Shown here: piece by piece, positions 54,100 through 63,839 of the stretch
How positions within the stretch are numbered: the first letter of the stretch is position 1
Layout of the letters: each line of letters starts with the position of its first letter
Assembly (NCBI RefSeq): GCF_008080435.1
Contig: NZ_VRKN01000002.1
Span: 124,001-188,000 of the forward strand
Origin: Enterobacter asburiae
GTDB taxonomy: Bacteria; Pseudomonadota; Gammaproteobacteria; Enterobacterales; Enterobacteriaceae
Length of the DNA: 64,000 bases
Direction of reading: 5' to 3'
Translations under genes and position numbers: made by a program
The notes under the pieces: generated by a model
Database searches by the model: none
Seen by the model: only the letters and a program-made list of their open reading frames with translations
What the model was told of the DNA's origin: nothing

Positions 54100-56397
54100 T
54101 TACAGCAGCTCGAACTCGCCTTGATTCACGCGGGCGGAGTCCACGCCGATAAAGACGTTAAACTTGCCAGGTTCCGCATCATATTTCATCTGCTGGTTCC
54201 AGAACTTCAGCGCATCCACGTCAATCGGGAAGCTGATGGTTTGGGTTTCGCCAGGTTTCAGATTGACCTTCTCGAAGCCGCGCAGCTGTTTAACAGGACG
54301 GCTCATCGACGCGGTGACATCCTGAACGTACATCTGAATCACCGTTGCCCCTTCGCGCTTGCCGGTGTTGGTCACCTCAACGCTGGCGGTGACCTTACCG
54401 TCACGCTTCAGGCTCGGCGCCGACATTTTCACGTCAGAAACCTTGAAGGTGGTGTAGCTCAGGCCGTAACCAAACGGATACAGCGGGCCGTTAGCTTCGT
54501 CGAAGTAACGAGACGTGTACTTGTTCGGCTTGTCGGCGTTGTACGGACGACCGGTGTTCAGGTGGCTGTAGTAGACCGGGATCTGCCCGACGGAGCGCGG
54601 GAAGGACATCGGCAGCTTGCCCGACGGGTTGTAATCACCAAACAGCACGTCGGCGATAGCATTACCACCTTCGGTACCGGCGAACCAGGTTTCCAGAATG
54701 GCATCAGCCTGCTGGTCCTCTTTCACCAGCGCCAGCGGACGACCGTTCATCAGCACCAGCACCAGCGGTTTGCCGGTGGCTTTCAGAGCGGCGATCAGAT
54801 CGCGCTGGCTCTGCGGAATCGTGATATCGGTACGGCTGGAGGCCTCGTGCGCCATCCCCTGCGCTTCTCCCACGACCGCGACCACCACGTCAGACTGTTT
54901 CGCGGTATTCACCGCCTCGTCGATCATCTCCTTCGGCGTGCGCGGATCGACCTTCACCGCTTCCTCGTACTGGTTAAGGAAGGTGACGATGTCTTTATCG
55001 TTGGTGACGTTCGCCCCTTTGGCGTACACCACTTTCGCGTTATCACCCACGGCACTCTTAATCCCGGTCAGCACGGTCACGGACTGGTCAGCCACGCCTG
55101 CGGCAGACCAGCTGCCCATCACGTCGCGCTTGCTGTCGGCCAGCGGGCCCACCACGGCAATGGTGCCGGATTTTTTCAGCGGCAGCGTGTCGAGGCGGTT
55201 TTTCAGCAGTACCAGGCTTTCACGCGCCACTTCACGCGCTTCTTTGCGGTGCAGACGGCTTTCGGCATTGGTATCTGCCGGGTCAGAATCTTTCGGGCCC
55301 AGATGGCTGTAAGGATCGTTGAACAGCCCCATGTCGTATTTCACGTTCAGCACGTGGCGCGCGGCATCGTCCAGCTCCGCCATCGTGACCTTGCCGCTCT
55401 TCACCAGCCCCGGCAGGTATTTGCTGTAATACTCATCGCTCATGCTCATGTTGATGCCGGACTTGAGCGCCACGCGCACCGCGTCTTCCGGGTCGGACGC
55501 CGTACCGTGTTTGATCAGCTCTTTAATCGCGCCGTGATCAGAAACGGTGATGCCCTTAAAGCCCCACTGATCGCGCAGCACGTCTTTCAGCAGCCAGGCG
55601 TCAGAGGTCGCAGGCGTGCCGTTCAGCGAGTTTAGCGCCACCATCACCGCGCCGCTGCCCGCGTCCAGCCCTGCCTTGTACGGCGGCATGTAGTCGTTGA
55701 ACAGACGCTGCGGGCTCATGTCGACGGTGTTGTACTCTTTACCGCCCTCCACTGCGCCATAGGCCGCGAAGTGTTTGACGCTGGTCATCACCGAGTAGCG
55801 GTCAGCCGGGCTTTTGCCCTGCATCGCTTCCACCATGGTTTTCCCCATCGTGGAGGTTAAATACGTATCTTCACCAAAGCCTTCCGAGCCGCGGCCCCAG
55901 CGCGGATCGCGCGAGACGTCCACCATTGGCGCCCAGGTCATGTTCAGGCCATCGTCCGCCGCTTCATAGGCCGACACGCGCCCGACGGTTTTCACCGCAT
56001 CGAGGTTAAAGGAGGAGGCTAAGCCGAGGCTGATGGGGAAGACGGTACGCTGGCCGTGCACCACGTCATAGGCGAAGAACAGCGGAATTTTCAGGCGGCT
56101 GAGACCCATCACCTGATCCTGCATTTTGCGGATATCCTCGCGGGTGACGGTATTAAAGATGGCCCCTACCTGCCCGTCTTTGATCATCTCACGGATGGCC
56201 TCTTTCGGGTTATCCGGGCCGACGCTGATAAGACGCAGCTGGCCGATTTTCTCATCAACCGTCATTTTCTTGAGCAATTCCGTGACAAACGCGTCCCGTG
56301 CTTCAGGCGTGAGCGGGTGATTGCCAAACAAATCCTCTGCCAGCGCAGGTTGCAGTGCCAGGCTGACGGCGACACCTACAGAACATAGCCATTTCAT
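54100..56397 (-). CDS. bglX: Periplasmic beta-glucosidase BglX (GH3)
   Basis: A 765-aa family 3 glycoside hydrolase with a signal peptide (cleavage after about residue 20, LQPALA). It has an N-terminal TIM barrel with the nucleophile Asp in GITVSDHGAIKEL (about residue 287), an alpha/beta sandwich domain and a C-terminal fibronectin-like domain (about 670-760). The length equals E. coli BglX. It hydrolyses beta-linked glucosides in the periplasm. Monocistronic and divergent from dld. Confidence 0.97.
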   Translation of the reverse strand: MKWLCSVGVAVSLALQPALAEDLFGNHPLTPEARDAFVTELLKKMTVDEKIGQLRLISVGPDNPKEAIREMIKDGQVGAIFNTVTREDIRKMQDQVMGLSRLKIPLFFAYDVVHGQRTVFPISLGLASSFNLDAVKTVGRVSAYEAADDGLNMTWAPMVDVSRDPRWGRGSEGFGEDTYLTSTMGKTMVEAMQGKSPADRYSVMTSVKHFAAYGAVEGGKEYNTVDMSPQRLFNDYMPPYKAGLDAGSGAVMVALNSLNGTPATSDAWLLKDVLRDQWGFKGITVSDHGAIKELIKHGTASDPEDAVRVALKSGINMSMSDEYYSKYLPGLVKSGKVTMAELDDAARHVLNVKYDMGLFNDPYSHLGPKDSDPADTNAESRLHRKEAREVARESLVLLKNRLDTLPLKKSGTIAVVGPLADSKRDVMGSWSAAGVADQSVTVLTGIKSAVGDNAKVVYAKGANVTNDKDIVTFLNQYEEAVKVDPRTPKEMIDEAVNTAKQSDVVVAVVGEAQGMAHEASSRTDITIPQSQRDLIAALKATGKPLVLVLMNGRPLALVKEDQQADAILETWFAGTEGGNAIADVLFGDYNPSGKLPMSFPRSVGQIPVYYSHLNTGRPYNADKPNKYTSRYFDEANGPLYPFGYGLSYTTFKVSDVKMSAPSLKRDGKVTASVEVTNTGKREGATVIQMYVQDVTASMSRPVKQLRGFEKVNLKPGETQTISFPIDVDALKFWNQQMKYDAEPGKFNVFIGVDSARVNQGEFELL

Positions 56398-56586
56398 GTC
56401 GTTTTACTCTCTCATCAATAACCGCCGGACGATCTCGGCCATACCGTGCGAAAAGCGCAGTGTGCCACAAACCCTCAGGACGTTGCAGGGTTATTCTCTG
56501 ATTTTTCTCGTGAATACTCGACCGCTTAACAGTTAATCGCGCTATGCTTTACAGCGAGAAATTTGCCCCACCACAAGGAGTGGAAG

Positions 56587-58335
56587 ATGTCTTCTGTTCG
56601 AACTGACGATAACACGACTTTTATTAACGAACTGTCGCGCCTGGTTGGCTCCTCTCACCTGCTTACCGACCCGGCCAAAACCGCCCGCTACCGTAAGGGT
56701 TTCCGCTCCGGTCAGGGCGACGCGCTGGCGGTGGTCTTCCCCGGCACGCTGCTGGAGCTGTGGCGCGTGTTGAGCGCGTGCGTCACCGCCGACAAGATTA
56801 TTTTAATGCAGGCCGCCAATACCGGCCTGACCGAAGGCTCCACGCCGAACGGCAACGATTACGATCGCGACATCGTGATTATCAGCACCCTGCGCCTCGA
56901 CAAGCTTCACCTGCTGGATAAAGGCGAGCAGGTGCTCGCGTTCCCCGGCACGACGCTCTACTCCCTGGAAAAAGCGCTTAAGCCGCTGGGTCGTGAGCCG
57001 CACTCGGTGATTGGTTCCTCCTGTATAGGCGCCTCAGTGGTCGGTGGGATCTGCAACAACTCCGGCGGCTCGCTGGTGCAGCGCGGCCCGGCCTACACCG
57101 AGATGTCGCTGTTTGCCCGTATTGACGAAAACGGCAAGCTGACGCTGGTCAACCATCTGGGAATCGATCTCGGCGTGACGCCAGAACAGATCCTCAGCAA
57201 GCTGGACGACGATCGCGTAAAGGACGAAGACGTGCAGCACGATGACCGTCATGCGCACGATCATGACTACGTGACCCGCGTGCGGGATATCGATGCCGAT
57301 ACGCCGGCGCGCTACAACGCCGACCCGGACCGCCTGTTCGAATCCTCCGGCTGCGCCGGGAAGCTGGCCGTTTTTGCCGTGCGTCTGGATACCTTCCCGG
57401 CAGAGAAAAAGCAGCAGGTGTTTTACATCGGTACCAATCAGCCTGAGGTCCTGACGGAGATCCGCCGTCATATTCTGGGCGAATTCACCCACCTGCCGGT
57501 AGCTGGCGAGTACATGCACCGGGACATTTACGACATCGCCGAGCGTTACGGCAAAGATACGTTCCTGATGATCGACAGGCTCGGCACCGACAAAATGCCG
57601 TTCTTCTTCACCATGAAGGGTCGCACCGATGCGATGCTGGAGAAAGTGCCGCTGTTCAAACCCCACTTCACCGACCGCTTTATGCAGAAGCTGGGCAACG
57701 TTTTCCCGGCGCATTTACCGGAGAGGATGAAAACCTGGCGCGATAAGTACGAACACCACCTGCTGCTGAAAATGGCCGGAGACGGGATTGCCGAAGCGCA
57801 GACCTGGCTGACCGAATTCTTCAAAACCGCCGAAGGGGATTTCTTTGCCTGTACGCCTGAAGAGGGCAGCAAAGCCTTCCTGCACCGTTTTGCCGCCGCA
57901 GGAGCCGCCATCCGTTATCAGGCGGTGCATTCCGAAGAGGTGGAAGATATTCTGGCGCTGGATATCGCCCTGCGACGTAACGACACCGAGTGGTTTGAGC
58001 ACCTCCCGCCGGAAATCGACAGCAAGCTGGTGCACAAGCTCTATTACGGCCACTTTATGTGTTATGTCTTCCATCAGGATTACATCGTCAAAAAAGGGGT
58101 CGATGCACACGAACTGAAGGAGCAGATGCTCGCCCTGCTGCGCGAACGCGGCGCACAATATCCTGCGGAACATAACGTCGGACATCTTTATAAAGCCCCT
58201 GACGCACTTAAGCAGTTTTATCGCGAGAATGACCCTACAAACAGCATGAATCCCGGCATTGGTAAAACAACGCGGAAGAAATACTGGAAAGAGAGCGCAG
58301 ACGCGGAGCAGCGCATAACGCAAGCGTCTGATTAA
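56587..58335 (+). CDS. dld: Quinone-dependent D-lactate dehydrogenase
   Basis: A 582-aa peripheral membrane flavoprotein that oxidises D-lactate to pyruvate and passes electrons to ubiquinone. It has an FAD-binding type 4 domain (about residues 40-270, with AANTGLTEGSTPNG and GSSCIGASVVGGICNNSGGS), a cap domain, and the D-LDH membrane-binding domain rich in basic residues (about 330-420). ATG 56587 has CAAGGAG upstream. It is about 11 residues longer at the C terminus than E. coli Dld (571 aa). Confidence 0.96.
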   Translation: MSSVRTDDNTTFINELSRLVGSSHLLTDPAKTARYRKGFRSGQGDALAVVFPGTLLELWRVLSACVTADKIILMQAANTGLTEGSTPNGNDYDRDIVIISTLRLDKLHLLDKGEQVLAFPGTTLYSLEKALKPLGREPHSVIGSSCIGASVVGGICNNSGGSLVQRGPAYTEMSLFARIDENGKLTLVNHLGIDLGVTPEQILSKLDDDRVKDEDVQHDDRHAHDHDYVTRVRDIDADTPARYNADPDRLFESSGCAGKLAVFAVRLDTFPAEKKQQVFYIGTNQPEVLTEIRRHILGEFTHLPVAGEYMHRDIYDIAERYGKDTFLMIDRLGTDKMPFFFTMKGRTDAMLEKVPLFKPHFTDRFMQKLGNVFPAHLPERMKTWRDKYEHHLLLKMAGDGIAEAQTWLTEFFKTAEGDFFACTPEEGSKAFLHRFAAAGAAIRYQAVHSEEVEDILALDIALRRNDTEWFEHLPPEIDSKLVHKLYYGHFMCYVFHQDYIVKKGVDAHELKEQMLALLRERGAQYPAEHNVGHLYKAPDALKQFYRENDPTNSMNPGIGKTTRKKYWKESADAEQRITQASD

Positions 58336-58447
58336 TTCTTACAGCCAAATTTGAGAGATTGTTTAGCGCGCCTTAATCGTAATAGAGTAACTCTCTGTCG
58401 CCGGAGTAACGTTTCTCCGGCTTTCTATCACGAGGAGCAGGCACATC

Positions 58448-59002
58448 ATGTCGGCTGTTGATGTTTTATCCGAGACCGAACTGGAAGTGCGCGATGCCCT
58501 TCCCGATGATGTGCATGCCATCGCCGCCATCTATGCCTGGCATGTGCTTCACGGGCGCGCGTCATTTGAAGAAGTCCCCCCGACTGTCGACGAAATGCGT
58601 CATCGTATGAAAAGCGTTGCTGAGAGCGGTTTACCGTGGCTTATCGCGCTGTATCGCGGCATCGTGGTGGGCTACTGCTACGCCACGCCTTACCGTCCGC
58701 GACACGCCTACCGCTATACCCTGGAAGAGTCGATTTACGTGGATGCCAGCATCACCGGGCGCGGTTTTGGCTCGGCGTTAATGGACGCGCTGATCGCCCG
58801 CTGCGAACAAGGCCCGTGGCGGCAGATGATTGCCGTTGTGGGAGATGGCAACAATAATTCAGGCTCGCTGCGGCTGCATAAAAAGCACGGCTTCGAGATT
58901 GTCGGTCAGCTGCGCAGCGTGGGGTATAAGAAAGGCGACTGGCGGGATACGGTGATTATGCAGCGCCCGCTCAACGATGGAGACTGGACGCTGCCGGAAT
59001 AA
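58448..59002 (+). CDS. GNAT acetyltransferase, phosphinothricin-acetyltransferase-like
   Basis: A 184-aa GNAT enzyme of the PAT/Bar/MddA type. Marks are RDALPDDVHAIAAIYAWHVL, the family's YATPYRPRHAYRYTLEESIY and the acetyl-CoA loop ITGRGFGSALMDAL. Relatives acetylate methionine sulfone/sulfoximine or phosphinothricin. GAGGAG precedes ATG 58448. It lies between dld and pbpG, where E. coli K-12 has no gene. The substrate is inferred from family only. Confidence 0.85.
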   Translation: MSAVDVLSETELEVRDALPDDVHAIAAIYAWHVLHGRASFEEVPPTVDEMRHRMKSVAESGLPWLIALYRGIVVGYCYATPYRPRHAYRYTLEESIYVDASITGRGFGSALMDALIARCEQGPWRQMIAVVGDGNNNSGSLRLHKKHGFEIVGQLRSVGYKKGDWRDTVIMQRPLNDGDWTLPE

Positions 59003-59006
59003 AAGC

Positions 59007-59033
59007 AAAACGGTAACCTGGGTTACCGTTTTT
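59007..59033. terminator. Terminator after the acetyltransferase gene
   Basis: AAAACGGTAACC-TG-GGTTACCGTTTTT is a perfect inverted repeat, usable from both strands. Confidence 0.9.
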
Positions 59034-59042
59034 AGTGTTTTC

Positions 59043-59077
59043 TCCCTCTCCCTGTGGGAGAGGGTCGGGGTGAGGGC
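59043..59077. repeat. Interspersed palindrome CCCTCTCCC...GGGAGAGGG
   Basis: Same family as 1012-1050, here followed by TCGGGGTGAGGGC. It lies between convergent genes. Confidence 0.7.
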
Positions 59078-59096
59078 ATCAGCGCGCACAAACGGC

Positions 59097-60020
59097 TCAG
59101 TCGTTCTGCGCCGTCGCCATCTGTTCCGCTTTCTGTTTTTTATACGTCAATGCTGCGGCCGGAACGGGCTGCACTTTCCCGGTCTCAATCCAGGTACGCA
59201 GGCGGCTCGCATCCGCAAAGTGAGTATATTTGCCGAAGGCATCCATCACCACCAGCGCCACCGGTTTACCGTTAAACACCGTGCGCATCACCAGACAGTG
59301 TCCTGCCGCGTTGGTAAAGCCGGTTTTCGTTAACTGAATATTCCAGTTATCCCGGTATACCAGGTGGTTAGTGTTGCGGAACGGCAGCGTATAGGCCGGG
59401 TTAGCAAAGGTCGCCATCTCTTCACGGGTGGTACTGAGCTGACCAATCAGCGGATACTGTTTGCTGGCAATCAGCAGTTTCGTCAGATCGCGGGCCGTGG
59501 AGACGTTGCTGATCGACAGACCCGTCGGCTCAACATAATGCGTATTGGTCATCCCCAACGTTTTGGCTTTCGCGTTCATCGCACGGATAAAGGCGTCATA
59601 GCCGCCCGGATAGTGATGCGCCAGGCTCGCCGCCGCACGGTTTTCAGACGACATCAGCGCCAGCAGCAGCATATTTTTACGGCTGATTTCACTGTTCAGC
59701 CGCACGCGAGAGTAGATCCCTTTCATCTCCGGCGTGTGGCTGATATCCACTTTCAGCTTTTCGTCCAGCGGCAGATGGGCATCAAGCACCACCATCGCGG
59801 TCATTAATTTGGTAATCGAGGCGATCGGGCGCACCAGGTCCGGGTGGCTGGCGTAGATCACCTTATTGGTGTTGAGATCGACAATCATCGCGCTGCCGGA
59901 CGCAATTTGCGGTTGAGCAGCAGCGGCGGTCACCGCGGGCGTTTTAGCGACAGCCGGCACGGCAGCGGACACGCCCAGCAACAGCGCCAGGCTAAGTAAA
60001 GAGACTCGGAATTTCAGCAT
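59097..60020 (-). CDS. pbpG: D-alanyl-D-alanine endopeptidase, PBP7
   Basis: A 307-aa penicillin-binding protein with a signal peptide ending near residue 25 (AAVPAVA). The serine-protease triad motifs are SITK in [11 protein letters not shown] (about residues 68-71), SEN in [10 protein letters not shown] (about 125-127) and KTG in [11 protein letters not shown] (about 232-234). It cleaves D-Ala-mDAP cross-links in murein. Length is close to E. coli PBP7 (310 aa). Confidence 0.96.
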   Translation of the reverse strand: MLKFRVSLLSLALLLGVSAAVPAVAKTPAVTAAAAQPQIASGSAMIVDLNTNKVIYASHPDLVRPIASITKLMTAMVVLDAHLPLDEKLKVDISHTPEMKGIYSRVRLNSEISRKNMLLLALMSSENRAAASLAHHYPGGYDAFIRAMNAKAKTLGMTNTHYVEPTGLSISNVSTARDLTKLLIASKQYPLIGQLSTTREEMATFANPAYTLPFRNTNHLVYRDNWNIQLTKTGFTNAAGHCLVMRTVFNGKPVALVVMDAFGKYTHFADASRLRTWIETGKVQPVPAAALTYKKQKAEQMATAQND

Positions 60021-60150
60021 GGTGAGACTTCTGATAATTATTCACGCACGTCATGACGTACACCGCCTGTATCAACTGACAAATACAGGCTGGCTTCGGC
60101 ATCATAGCGGTCACCGGGCGTTGTCGCCAGCGGATAATCGTGAACAGATG

Positions 60151-60182
60151 CTGCATTGCTGGCATTTACGCCAGCAATGCAG
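60151..60182. repeat. Long perfect hairpin downstream of yohC
   Basis: CTGCATTGCTGGC-ATTTAC-GCCAGCAATGCAG has 13-bp perfect arms. It begins six bases after the end of yohC and has no T run, so it is more likely an RNA 3'-end stabiliser or small mobile palindrome than a standard terminator. Confidence 0.7.
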
Positions 60183-60187
60183 TGAAC

Positions 60188-60775
60188 TCAGAAGAGACGG
60201 TATCCATAACCCCAAAGAATAACCGTCAGCGCCAGTAGCGCCTCCAGCACCAGCACCCCGATGGCGAGCGTTGAACTGGAAAAACTCAGGCCCTCTTCTT
60301 TATTGATATTCAGGAAGGTTGGAACCCCCAGATACAGCAGATACCCGGTGTAAAAGAGGGCAATGGTACCGATCAGCGCGCACAGCCAGACCAGTGGATA
60401 GAGCGCAACAATACCGCTTAAGAACAGCGGGGTCGCGACATATCCGGCAAAGACCATACAGTGCGCCAGCGATGGACGTTGCGGGTAGTTACGCGCCATC
60501 CAGTGAATGACACGCCCCATTATCGCCACACCCGCCAGCATCAGGCCATAAAAAACGATGGCAAGATAGAGCCCGGTAAACCAGGAAAGCTGAACCACGG
60601 TGCCGTCACCGAAGTTCCAGCCGATTTGTGTTGTTCCGATAAAAGCGCATATTACCGGCACCGCAGCCATCAGCAGCACATGATGCGTGTAATGATGCGA
60701 GACCGTTTCGTTCTCACTTTTAATGACATGCATTTCACGATCGGGATGGGAGAAAAGTCCCCAGACATGGTTCAT
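60188..60775 (-). CDS. yohC: Inner-membrane Yip1-family protein YohC
   Basis: A 195-aa protein with about five hydrophobic segments (for example HHVLLMAAVPVICAFIGTTQ and LFLSGIVALYPLVWLCALIG), matching E. coli YohC in length and character. Yip1-domain proteins are integral membrane proteins of unclear function in bacteria. ATG 60775 begins MNHVWGLFSHPDREM, the family's conserved start. Confidence 0.92.
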   Translation of the reverse strand: MNHVWGLFSHPDREMHVIKSENETVSHHYTHHVLLMAAVPVICAFIGTTQIGWNFGDGTVVQLSWFTGLYLAIVFYGLMLAGVAIMGRVIHWMARNYPQRPSLAHCMVFAGYVATPLFLSGIVALYPLVWLCALIGTIALFYTGYLLYLGVPTFLNINKEEGLSFSSSTLAIGVLVLEALLALTVILWGYGYRLF

Positions 60776-60932
60776 AGCGCCCCCTTATTGTCAGCCCGTC
60801 AGCGATACCTTAAGTATAATGCAGGCTTTAGATTATTTTATGTACAGTGGGAAATTTCCGTTGATTTCCCCGCTGTTGATTCATGAGGTATATGATTAAA
60901 CGAGGTACGCTGAGGGAGAAAACATTTACGTA

Positions 60933-61505
60933 ATGGATATTAACGCACTCATTGAACAATATGGATATGCCGCGCTGGTCATCGGTAGCGTGGCAGAAGG
61001 TGAAACCATCACGCTGTTAGGCGGCGTCGCCGCGCATCAGGGATTGCTGAAATTCCCACTGGTCGTCGCCGCGGTCGCGCTCGGCGGGATGATTGGCGAT
61101 CAGTTGCTCTACTTTCTGGGGTTGCGCTTCGGGCCCACGCTGCTTAACCGTTTCGCAAAGCATCAGAAGAAAATCCGACGCGCTCAACGGCTCATTCAAC
61201 GTCACCCCTATCTGTTCGTCATCGGCACGCGCTTTATGTATGGCTTTCGCATCATCGGGCCGATACTGATTGGCGCCAGCCATCTGCCGCCAAAAATTTT
61301 CCTGCCGCTCAATATTGTGGGTGCGATTGCCTGGGCGCTGATCTTTACAACGCTTGGCTACGTCGGGGGAGAAGTGATTGCGCCATGGCTGCATAATCTC
61401 GACCAGCATATTAAACACTGGGCGTGGCTGATTCTTGTGGTTGTGGTGGTGATTGGCATCAGGCTGTGGCTGAAGCATCGGGAAAAGATGCGGGATGAGG
61501 AGTAA
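60933..61505 (+). CDS. yohD: DedA-family membrane protein YohD
   Basis: A 190-aa DedA/VTT-domain protein. It shows the family's acidic start (VAEGETITLLGGVAA), the GGMIGDQLLYFLGLRFG segment and the conserved GTRFMYGFRIIGPILIG. DedA proteins act as lipid scramblases or flippases; some family members move undecaprenyl phosphate. The specific lipid for YohD is not known. Confidence 0.93.
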   Translation: MDINALIEQYGYAALVIGSVAEGETITLLGGVAAHQGLLKFPLVVAAVALGGMIGDQLLYFLGLRFGPTLLNRFAKHQKKIRRAQRLIQRHPYLFVIGTRFMYGFRIIGPILIGASHLPPKIFLPLNIVGAIAWALIFTTLGYVGGEVIAPWLHNLDQHIKHWAWLILVVVVVIGIRLWLKHREKMRDEE

Positions 61506-61517
61506 GTGCGGGCTGGT

Positions 61518-61601
61518 GCCCTCACCCCGGCCCTCTCCCAAAGGGAGAGGGTGTTTTTAGTTCCCTCTCCCTTTGGGAGAGGGTTAGGGTGAGGGTGAGG
61601 G
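61518..61601. repeat. Two tandem CCCTCTCCC palindromes
   Basis: Two units, CCCTCTCCCAAAGGGAGAGG and CCCTCTCCCTTTGGGAGAGG, are linked by GTGTTTTTAGTT and flanked by CCCTCACCCC and its inverse. They lie between the convergent genes yohD and yohF. The T run after the first unit makes it a likely terminator of yohD. Confidence 0.78.
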
Positions 61602-61605
61602 GAAC

Positions 61606-62370
61606 CTACCCCTCCGGCTTAAACTGCGGGTTCGCCAGCATAAAACCCCCGTCGACAATAAACGATTGCCCCGTCGTGTAGCTGGCGTCGCTGTCGCACA
61701 GCCACGCGACCAGGCTGGCAATCTCTTTGGTGTGCCCCGGTCTTGCCAGCGGGATTTCCGGCATTGAACCTTCCTTCACTTCGCTGTCGTCCATGTCGTT
61801 CATCGGTGTGGCAATGGCTCCCGGCGCGACGGCGTTCACCAGAATATTATGCTTAACCAGTTCCATCGCCATGGATTTGGTTAACCCGCCGAGCGCATGT
61901 TTTGCCGCCGTGTAGGCGCTCGCTTCCGGCAGCGGCGTGTGCTCATGCACCGAGGTAATGTTCACAATTCGCCCCCCTTCCCCCTGCTTCACCATCTGCC
62001 GGGCGGCAATTTGTGAACAGAGAAACGCGCCGTCCACGTCGACGGTGAAAATCGTCCGCCAGTCGTCAAACGGCATATCAAGGAACGGCGCTTTGGTCAT
62101 CGCACCCGCATTGTTGACCAGCACGTCCAGCCGACCAAAACGCGCAATCAGCGTTTCAATGGCCTCTGCACCTTCCGGCAGGGTGCTCAAATCAAGATGG
62201 ATAGCCTCCGCGCGCTGCCCCTGCGCTTCGACTTCGCGACAGGTTTCCAGAGCCCCTTTTTCATCCGAGTGCCAGGTGACGCCAATATCAAACCCGCGCC
62301 CGGCGAGCATCAGGGCCGTGGTTTTACCAATCCCGGAATCCGATGCGGTCACAATCGCTACTCTGGTCAT
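61606..62370 (-). CDS. yohF: Short-chain dehydrogenase YohF
   Basis: A 254-aa NAD(P)-dependent oxidoreductase. The cofactor motif TASDSGIGK (about residues 8-16), NNAG (about 88-91) and the active-site Ser with YTAAK (Tyr and Lys about 156-160) are present. I chose ATG 62370, with AGGAGG six bases upstream, over a GTG two codons earlier. E. coli YohF has been reported to act like an acetoin/diacetyl reductase; the substrate here is not certain. Confidence 0.93.
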   Translation of the reverse strand: MTRVAIVTASDSGIGKTTALMLAGRGFDIGVTWHSDEKGALETCREVEAQGQRAEAIHLDLSTLPEGAEAIETLIARFGRLDVLVNNAGAMTKAPFLDMPFDDWRTIFTVDVDGAFLCSQIAARQMVKQGEGGRIVNITSVHEHTPLPEASAYTAAKHALGGLTKSMAMELVKHNILVNAVAPGAIATPMNDMDDSEVKEGSMPEIPLARPGHTKEIASLVAWLCDSDASYTTGQSFIVDGGFMLANPQFKPEG

Positions 62371-62420
62371 ACTCACCTCCTGAAAAACTGCAAAGAGGTA
62401 AGTATAGATAATGACCTTTT

Positions 62421-63839
62421 TTAGCCGTGGTGATAGCCACCGCCCAGCGCCGACGTCAGCTGCAGCGTGGCGTCGACATACTGGCCTTTCAGCAGCAATC
62501 CTGCGAGGTGTTCCCTGAGGGCCGGGATTCTGGCTTCACTGACCCGGGAGCCCGCAACGATCCCCGCGCTGAAACGCGCCTGCGCCAGCGCCACAACCCG
62601 CGCCGCATCTTTTTCAACCTGCTGCTGATGGCGGTTCTTCGCCGTCAGCGTTTCGACTTCACTGGCCGTGCGTGCCACCTGATTGACGGCTTCGACCACC
62701 GCTTTGTTGTAGTTGGCCACCGAAAGGTTGTTCTGTGCCTGGGCGATATCCAGGCTGGCGTTCAGCCTGCCGCTGTCAAAAATCGGCAGCGTCAATCCGG
62801 CGGTCACGCCCATCTGCTGCGCTGAAGAGCGAAACAGATCGCTCAGATGGAGGGCATCCTGCTGTAAGAACGCCATCAGGTTTACGTCAGGATAGAATGC
62901 CGCTCTGGCGGCCTCCACCTCGCTCATGGAGGCTTCGATATACCAGTGCGCTTCCTGAAGATCCGGACGGCGTGCCAGCAGTTCATAACCGAGCGTCGAC
63001 GGTAACGAGGCGTCTACCGTCGGCAGCGCATGGCGCGTAAGCGTCACAGAGGAAGAATTCGTCAGCGCGACCAGACGCGCCTCTACGGCTTTCATCTTCC
63101 CGTTGACTTCTGCCAGCTGCTCTTCGGTTTTGTTGGCGTTGATATCCGTTTCAACACCCTCTACGGAGGAGGTGATCCCGTGCTGATAGAGCTCGCGGTC
63201 GGCACCGATAATGTTGTCCTGTTCATGTTTGATCTGCGCGAGAACCTCCCCTGCGGCGGCCTGAGTTTGCCACTCCCAGTAGAGCCGCGCCACGCTGCCG
63301 GCCAGCAGCTGGCGGGTCTGCTCCAGCTCCGCTTTTTGCGCATTCACTTTGCCAATCCGGGCCTCGACCTGGGCGCGATTTTTTCCCCACAGATCGAGAT
63401 CCCAGCCCGCGGTCAGGCCAAAGGTGCCGTTGGTGTACCACGGCCCGGTGGTGCCTGCAGCCGGGTCGGTAAGGGCAAAGGGCCCCATCAGCCCTTCGGC
63501 GGACATTTTCTGGCGTTCCGCATCGGCGGAAAAATCAATTTGCGGACCATCGGCCGCCATAACAGCTTTAGCCTGAGCTTCGGCAAGCGTAATGCGCTGA
63601 CGGGCAATCTGCATATCCGGCGCATCGCTCAACGCTTTCGCAATCAGCGAATTAAGTTCGGGATCGTTATAGTCTTTCCACCACTCATTTTTCGGCCAGT
63701 CGGTATGGCGAAGCTGCGTATTCACCGACGCCGCAGTGGTTTGCGTTTTAATGGGAGACACCGTGGCATGTTCAGGCGCGCAGGCAGCCAGAATAAATAC
63801 AATGGGAGCACTCAGAGATAAAATAAGAGAACGTTTCAT
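62421..63839 (-). CDS. mdtQ: Outer-membrane factor lipoprotein MdtQ (YohG)
   Basis: A 472-aa protein of the NodT/OprM-type outer-membrane efflux family. The signal peptide ends in the lipobox ILAAC (Cys about residue 20). Two OEP repeats follow (about residues 60-250 and 270-460), with periplasmic coiled-coil helices such as ARQRITLAEAQAKAVMAADG. In E. coli K-12 yohG is split into pseudogene pieces in some strains; here it is intact. The inner-membrane pump partners are not in the window. Confidence 0.92.
   Translation of the reverse strand: MKRSLILSLSAPIVFILAACAPEHATVSPIKTQTTAASVNTQLRHTDWPKNEWWKDYNDPELNSLIAKALSDAPDMQIARQRITLAEAQAKAVMAADGPQIDFSADAERQKMSAEGLMGPFALTDPAAGTTGPWYTNGTFGLTAGWDLDLWGKNRAQVEARIGKVNAQKAELEQTRQLLAGSVARLYWEWQTQAAAGEVLAQIKHEQDNIIGADRELYQHGITSSVEGVETDINANKTEEQLAEVNGKMKAVEARLVALTNSSSVTLTRHALPTVDASLPSTLGYELLARRPDLQEAHWYIEASMSEVEAARAAFYPDVNLMAFLQQDALHLSDLFRSSAQQMGVTAGLTLPIFDSGRLNASLDIAQAQNNLSVANYNKAVVEAVNQVARTASEVETLTAKNRHQQQVEKDAARVVALAQARFSAGIVAGSRVSEARIPALREHLAGLLLKGQYVDATLQLTSALGGGYHHG

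Noticed and set aside
54121-55635. 504-aa rightward open frame
   Set aside because: Antisense shadow of bglX with no recognisable domain.
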